A DNA stretch of 14,155 nt from Acanthamoeba sp. SK_2022b (taxonomy: Eukaryota; Discosea; Longamoebia; Acanthamoebidae), in NCBI GenBank assembly GCA_027943245.1, contig JANDJZ010000540.1, positions 1-14,155 of the forward strand, written 5' to 3'. Numbering within the stretch: position 1 is the stretch's first letter; every line of letters starts with the position of its first letter. Shown piece by piece: positions 9,299-14,155 of this stretch. Under the pieces are notes generated by a model. That model was not told where the DNA came from. It did not search any database and saw only the letters and a program-made list of their open reading frames with translations. Position numbers and translations under genes: made by a program.

Positions 9299-11025
9299 AG
9301 AGAGAGAGAGAGAGAGATACGAGACGTACATAGGCTGCTCGGGGTTGTGGTGTTCGTTGATTTCGGGAGGGCGCAGATAGATGTCTATAATTTAAGAGAC
9401 ATGAGCACCAAGGCGCAGGGCGGCGGGGGGTGGGGACTCCTCGAGGCACGTGCCATAATAGTAGTCGGTGCGGACATCCTTGGCTACCTTGCCCATCGAA
9501 GAGAGCGTGCTCTTCACCACTTCTTCTATCTTCTCCCGCGGAACAGCCTGCACCGGCATGCGTGCGTGCGTGCGTGCGGTGAGAGCTTTAGACAGAGCGA
9601 CCACGTCGAAGGTGCAAGGGAGACACAGATCTGTGGGCGTACTGTAGCCGACTTGAGGGTGTAGATGGGATTCAAGAGGCCGCTGAACGGGTTGAAGCTA
9701 TTCACAATGCGAATGTGTGCCTTTTCGAGGTCGGGTTCAATGAACGCCTGCGTTATAAATATATATATATATAATTGTGGGGAGGATGAGGCGCAGGTTT
9801 CACCCATTCGAAGAAAGGCCAACCGAGACCAAGTGCCCAGAAAGAAGAGGAAGGGCCTTGTGCCTTGTACATCGGGTAGACCGTCTCCGTGATCTGCTGG
9901 ATGACCTCCCGAGGTTCCTGCCCGGTGCGCTGAATGTCTGAAAGAAGCCAAAGAGCCAAGAGAGAGAGAGAGAGAGAGGAGAGCAAGCGCGACGTTGAGG
10001 GTCCCTTCTTCAAGAGGAGCAGGTCTGCCAGGTGCACGCCAGTGGTACAGTACCACGGAAGATGCGCTTGACGAGGTCGAAATGGACCCCTCCGGAGACG
10101 GAAATGGCCAGGTCGACGAGACCGCGCACGCGCTCATGGAGAGCGTAGGTGCCCTCCACGATGACGACGCGCGACTCAGGTGGAGACACGTGCAGGTAAG
10201 CGTACCGGCCGCTCCGCCGGAAATCGTACAGCGGCAGATCCGTCTCTCGTCCCTCTTTCAGATCCTGCGCCACTCCGAACCGATGCCCACCAGGTCAGTG
10301 CAAAACTGGGCCATGGCCCAAACGTAACAAATCAAAAAACGTTTTTTTTGTACACCCAGACATACTACACCCAGAACAAAGAGAGAGGGTGTGTGTGTCT
10401 CGCACCGTAAGGTTCTTGACGAGAAGCTCGAAATCGACCAGACGGTAATCGTCGTAGTTCTCCTCCACCACACGCGAGCCGTCAAGATAGTTGTCCAGCG
10501 ATACCACTCTGAGGATTCGGTGTGTGTGTGCAGCTGCGTGAGCATCACGTCGCCGGAAAGGAGTGGCCATTTATTATTATTATTATTATTATTTTTTCTA
10601 TAATATATATTTTTAATTAGTGGGACAGGCCGGAGCGTACAGGCTCTTCGGGATGACCTCCGCTATCTTTTTGGCAATACTCGTCTTGCCTGCACCCGAC
10701 GGTCCTGCACACTTGCGCGTGAGCCTGTGGCAACAACAACTAGGGCCTCAGGAAGCAAGATGTCTTGCAGTACCAGCAATTGACACGATGGTGGTGCGGC
10801 GATTATGCTGGCGGAGGAGCTGGATCCCCTTCACCGCCACGAAAAATCCACGGTCGAAGGACTTCCCCCAGCCAATAAATTGTAAAAATTCAAACAAGCA
10901 AGATGGAAATGACGAGTCTAATTTGGGGAGGGGGGATGTACCAGCAGCGCATCCTTGGACACGAACTCCACCTCACCTGAGAGAGTAGGATGAGGGCGCA
11001 CTTCTGCGCGGAGGGTGTCCGTCAT
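8428..11025 (-). CDS. uridine kinase-like P-loop domain fused to CYTH/triphosphate tunnel domain (plant TTM1/TTM2-type), 12 exons
   Basis: Exons in coding order: 11025-10942, 10861-10774, 10704-10641, 10508-10406, 10264-10054, 9937-9864, 9747-9643, 9547-9454, 9384-9330, 9155-9038, 8924-8801, 8684-8428. Phases close exactly to give 458 aa from an ATG to TGA. The N-terminal half is a uridine kinase/phosphoribulokinase-like P-loop fold: Walker A GPSGAGKT (58-65), SLDNYLDGSRVV (82-93), LYDFRRSGRYAY, a VVIVEGTYAL strand and GGVHFDLVKRIFRDIQR. The C-terminal half (about 209-400) is CYTH-like: AFIEPDLEKAHIRI, DIYLRPP, WIRMRNNGGTYTL, ILGGLMALGYSIAVI and GAYIPKSYIE. The domain order matches Arabidopsis TTM1/TTM2, which hydrolyse pyrophosphate. 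As in those proteins, the canonical ExExK strand is replaced (AHIRI). The C-terminus is a Pro/Ser-rich tail without a transmembrane segment, unlike the plant proteins. Three introns use GC donors. Substrate and location are unknown. Confidence 0.9.
9253..9317 (+). repeat. (GT)22-(GA)10 compound microsatellite in a TTM intron
   Basis: An uninterrupted GT array (9253-9297) abuts a GA array (9298-9317) inside TTM intron 9156-9329. On the gene's sense strand it reads (CT)n then (CA)n. Confidence 0.9.
9959..9979 (+). repeat. (AG)n tract in a TTM intron
   Basis: About ten AG units lie in intron 9938-10053. On the sense (minus) strand this is a (CT)n tract about 18 bases before the acceptor CTTCAG. 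Confidence 0.85.
10570..10593 (+). repeat. (ATT)n tract in a TTM intron
   Basis: About eight ATT units, followed by a T run and an AT-rich stretch, lie in intron 10509-10640 just downstream of the P-loop exon. Confidence 0.85.
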
Positions 11026-11177
11026 CTTTGGTGGCCAGCTTGTCCCACTGCCAAAAAGAAAAGGCTGGCATTTCTTTTTGCGTGGGATTTTGTCTGCCGA
11101 TAAATATCTTTTTTTGTGGTTGTTTTTAACTATTTCTTTTAAAAAGAAAAGTTGCCCTGCATCTCACCTGACGATCG
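11026..11177. promoter_or_regulatory. divergent promoter region between the TTM and USP38-like genes
   Basis: Only 152 bp separate the two proposed start codons, on opposite strands. The stretch is far more AT-rich than the flanking exons. It contains two inverted repeats with the same AAAAAGAAA core. CAAAAAGAAA (11052-11061) pairs with TTTCTTTTTG (11071-11080) across a 9-base loop. TTTCTTTT (11133-11140) pairs with AAAAGAAA (11142-11149). A TATA-like ATAAATA at 11100-11106 lies 71 bases before the plus-strand ATG. A shared bidirectional promoter is inference. Confidence 0.55.
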
Positions 11178-12359
11178 ATGGAGAAAGTGGTGCGTGGGTT
11201 GCTCTTGTCAAGGCACCCCGATGAAGCCAAAGTAGCCGTTCTACGACAAATTTTACCCACATGCCGTCCTGTGGGTGAAGAAGCCAGCCACTCACTCTAC
11301 CAGCTCGCTTCAGAACTGCTTCTGGGTCTCGCCCCGGAGCCCACGTGCCTGCTCCTGCTATCTTCTTCATCTTCATTCTCTGGTGTCATTTTTTTTGTCC
11401 TCTTGCGCTGACACGGCAGGGCTGCAGGATGGGAGAGCTGCTCATGGCTCACCTTGCCGCGCAACCGGGCCAGGGCAAGTGGGCTGCCACCTTCTTCACC
11501 GCAAAGCGCTTGACCGACTACCTCACCGACATGGTACCAGCCTCCTGGTTGCCCCAACTGCAGTTGGGCATGATCGGTCCTCACCAGCGCAGCCTGCAGA
11601 CGCACATGCTCCACCAGGTGGTCCATCTCCTGCGTCTGGCCCTCACCCTCAGGGGTAAGACCCTCCCGGGTGGCTCATTCGCTTCCAGCCCTAATGACCC
11701 AACCAACAACCAACAACCAACAACAAACAAACAAACAACAAACAACAACCAACAACAACTCGGGAGCGCAGGCAAAGACGACGCCGTCGGCGTGCTGCGG
11801 ATCAGCGGTGACCTCCACCCGCACCTCGCGCCCCTCCTACGGGACTACGCCTCTCCGTTGCTTCAGGTCAAAACACCGCCAGTGGCCAGTGGCCATCATC
11901 ATCTTCTTCTTCTTGGTGTTGCACCTCACGTGTGCGTGCGTGCGTGCGTTTGTGTGCTTATGAACGTGCAGGTTGAGCTCGCGCAGCTGTTGTTGTGCGT
12001 GCCCAGCGCTCGCCCTCCCGCGGTGGATGTGCCTCAGGTGCGTCCTCCACCGGCTCTTGCCTGCCCCGCCGCCAATCCGCTCACGGTCTCTCCACTTCTG
12101 CTGCACCCGCCGCCGCCGCCTCCAGGTCGCGCTGGACTGGCTGGCCGGAGTGAGCGCGACCGACTCTTCTGCTGCGGATCACGGAGGTGAGGCGGGCCTC
12201 GTGTACGACACCAGGGCTGGGCTGCTCACCACTCTCCTCCTCCACGCGTGCGGCAACCGGTAAGTCATGGCCGCCCCCACGAGACAGAAGTTGTCCGGCA
12301 AGGACCGAGGGAGGCGCCGCGGTGGCTTGACGATGGACATGTCTGTGGGCCACCGCGGT

Positions 12360-12419
<60 letters not shown>

Positions 12420-14155
12420 ACAGAGAGGACAAGGTCTTGGCCCAGCTCCTGCAGGTGTTTATCCTGTTGGCCAAGCCCGCGTCCGCGTCCAGTGAGGGCG
12501 TCCCTTCGTTCGCTCTCGCCGCCGTCCTTCAGAACGTGCCCTCCATCTACATCGCCCGGTACACCGCGCACTGCTGCTTCTTGCTTTCCTCTCTCCTCTC
12601 TCTCTCTCTCTCTCTTTCTCTGTTTCTGTTCCTCTCCATCTGATGCATCACGCCGGCGGTGCAACTGGTACAGAGCGGCCGATCTCATTGCTCACCCGGC
12701 TTCTGGGGCAAAGGACGCCGAAGTGGAGCTCGCCTTGGTGCATCTCATAAGCTGGCCCCTCTCCCACCGCATCGGTGCTCTCCCTCCCTCCTTCCTTTCT
12801 CCCATCAACGCGCGCGCGCCCAGTTATCACTCGAGATCGTCGTCTTGCGAAAGCTGTGCTGTGTCCGTTGCTCATCCAGCTCGCACGAATGATGGCTGCG
12901 GCGATCACCATCAGGGGAGTGGGTGGTCGGTCTGCTGCGCGCGTTGGCTCAAGCCAAGCGGTACTCGGTGGTGGCCTCCCTCACCGTCAAATCGGCGCAC
13001 ATTGGTGCGCCTCCGTCCCACGCGCACTCTGTCCCTCCCTCCCCCCCTCCCAGTCATCATGGCGTTGCTCGCGTCGCCAACCTGCGCTCGCAGCCCTGAA
13101 CCAGATGTTCGTGCCTGAGCTGCGCGTGGGCGCTCTCCGCGTGTTGCGCTGCCTCCTATTGGGTGCGTGCCTCTCTCTCCACCACCAATCACAAGGCAGG
13201 ATCCCCCCCCCTCTCATCGCTTTGGTGGCGCACGACGGCCTATAGGCTATCAGCACAGCCCCACGATCTTTCACGCCCTCCTCCCCGATCTGACGAGGCT
13301 GGCGTCGACCCTCGTGCGCGAGTGCCCAACGAACGGAGACTCCGACAGCCACCACAAGAGGCAGCGAGAGGGGGCCCAGGAGCAAGAGCGAACGCCAGCC
13401 AAAAGCATGCGAGTCACGGAACCGGTACTGTCGCATCACCGTCAACTTGCTCTCTCCCCCCTCTCTCTGCTTTTCCGCTCACCGTCGCATAGCAGGAAAG
13501 CCGAGGCGCGCCCCCTCAGCCCCTCCCTGCGGCGGTGGACTGGGAGGCGGCCGTTGCAAGCGAAACGCAGCACACCCCCGATCCCGCGCTGTCCCAGGTG
13601 TACGCTGCGCAGATCGTCCCCCACCGCACCATCTCCACCCTCCTCGCCCTGTTCGACTCGCCGTCCAGCCGTACTCCCCCCCAACTCCCCCACCAGCACT
13701 CCCTGTGGCAACCCCCCCCCGCGATCGGTCCTGAGCTCCTCGAGCGCATGTGCGCGCGCCATCGTCAACGACCACAGAGCTGCCCTCTCCCTCTCCCGCC
13801 GCAGCGCACTGGCTGCCCCTCGTGACCGCAGGCCTCACGGAGCTCCTCCACGTGCTGATGCTTCACCACACCGGATACCCCGAGCTGTACTCCCCCCTCC
13901 TCGCCGTTCTCCCCCTGGTACCCCCTCGCCCCCTCCCCTCTGGTCCACGCCACTTGCCCTCCCCTGCCGCCCCACGCCCACCACGCACGCGTGACACACC
14001 CCTCCCACTCGCGCAGGATCCCCCAAGCGAGGCAGATGCGCTCAAGCTACTCTCCCAGCACCAGTGGACCACCGCCGGTACGCTCTACACGCGCTGGAGC
14101 TTACGCAATCCGCCGGCGGTGGCCTCACGAGAGGGGGGGGGAATGTGTTGCAGAG
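11178..14155 (+). CDS. USP38/USP35-type ubiquitin carboxyl-terminal hydrolase, N-terminal region, 3' end outside window
   Basis: Predicted deubiquitinase. Exons: 11178-11344, 11428-11654, 11772-11866, 11972-12037, 12126-12259, 12424-12558, 12674-12774, 12915-13004, 13094-13162, 13246-13424, 13496-13727 (or to 13763), 13805-13917, 14017-14077 or beyond. Phases match throughout, giving about 556 aa. The reading resembles the helical N-terminal region of USP38: the start MEKVVRGLLLSRHP, then LISWPLSHRIGEWVVGLL, RALAQAKRYSVVASLTVKSA, PELRVGALRVLRCLLLGYQH, SPTIFHALLPDLTRLA, and TELLHVLMLHHTGYPELYSP, followed by SEADALKLLSQHQWTT. That order is the one I recall for animal USP38. Between these blocks lies an extra low-conservation segment (about residues 382-498) with KRQRE-type basic residues. 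The USP catalytic domain with its Cys and His boxes should follow beyond 14155 and is not visible. The last bases (TTGCAG at 14148-14153) look like an acceptor, so the window probably ends at an intron boundary. Confidence 0.82.
11699..11759 (+). repeat. CAA/AAC-rich tract in USP38-like intron 2
   Basis: Imperfect AACC, AAC and AAAC units fill much of intron 11655-11771. The tract is unrelated to the neighbouring coding sequence. Confidence 0.8.
12363..12418 (+). repeat. (CA)28 microsatellite in USP38-like intron 5
   Basis: An uninterrupted CA array of about 56 bases ends only five bases before the acceptor CACAG at 12423. The exon that follows continues in frame (REDKVLAQLLQVF), so the array acts as the intron's 3' end in this model. 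Confidence 0.9.
12589..12620 (+). repeat. (CT)n tract in USP38-like intron 6
   Basis: A CT array with minor interruptions lies in intron 12559-12673, upstream of the acceptor GTACAG. Confidence 0.85.

Noticed and set aside
12363..12418. Regular repeats as a CRISPR or telomere-like array
   Set aside because: They are simple CA, GT or CCA microsatellites without spacers, all inside introns of eukaryotic genes.
12775..12914. A possible exon reading VITRDRRLAKAVLCPLLIQLARMM in the USP38-like gene, which would imply a frameshift before the next exon
   Set aside because: Splicing directly from 12774 to 12915 keeps the phase and joins SHRIG to EWVVGLL, matching the conserved USP38 block. No frameshift is needed.
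11178..14077. An initial idea that the helical-repeat gene was FANCD2 or FANCI
   Set aside because: Only a short weak resemblance was found. The ordered set of conserved blocks fits the N-terminal region of USP38 much better.

Overview
This is an intron-dense, GC-rich nuclear window from a eukaryotic microbe. It carries short spliceosomal introns (about 60-175 bp), strongly G/C-ending codons and intronic microsatellites. A plant-type kinase-CYTH fusion sits beside animal-like eIF4G and USP38-type genes. This combination suggests a free-living amoebozoan such as Acanthamoeba. That placement is inference from gene structure and codon style, not from a database match. No prokaryotic operon, CRISPR array, tRNA, rRNA or intact transposon was seen.

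Layout. (1) 96-4809, plus strand: an eIF4G-type translation initiation scaffold in about 17 exons (940 aa as modelled). It has an eIF4E-binding motif, a MIF4G domain, an RGG-rich linker and an MA3 domain. (2) 4810-5520: convergent intergenic spacer. (3) 5521 to about 7664, minus strand: an MRS2/CorA-type mitochondrial Mg2+ channel in about 8 exons, with the GMN signature split by an intron. (4) 7665-8427: lower-GC spacer holding a cluster of inverted repeats and a likely poly(A) signal for the next gene. (5) 8428-11025, minus strand: a P-loop uridine-kinase-like domain fused to a CYTH/TTM domain (plant TTM1/TTM2 type) in 12 exons (458 aa). Three of its introns are GC-AG. (6) 11026-11177: a short AT-rich divergent promoter region with two inverted repeats. 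(7) 11178 to the window end, plus strand: the N-terminal helical-repeat region of a USP38/USP35-type ubiquitin-specific protease, in at least 13 exons. The catalytic domain lies beyond the window.

The four genes are housekeeping or regulatory genes with no evident shared pathway. The only arrangement suggesting co-regulation is the 152-bp head-to-head spacing of the TTM and USP38-like genes. I reconstructed exon models by hand from reading-frame continuity, intron phase and family conservation. The least certain parts are the MRS2 5' end, the Gly-rich exon 3 of eIF4G and one donor in the USP38-like gene. I found no convincing undescribed biological system. The most unusual items are the kinase-CYTH fusion without a membrane tail, its three GC-AG introns, the divergent promoter repeats and the inverted-repeat cluster at 7747-7902.
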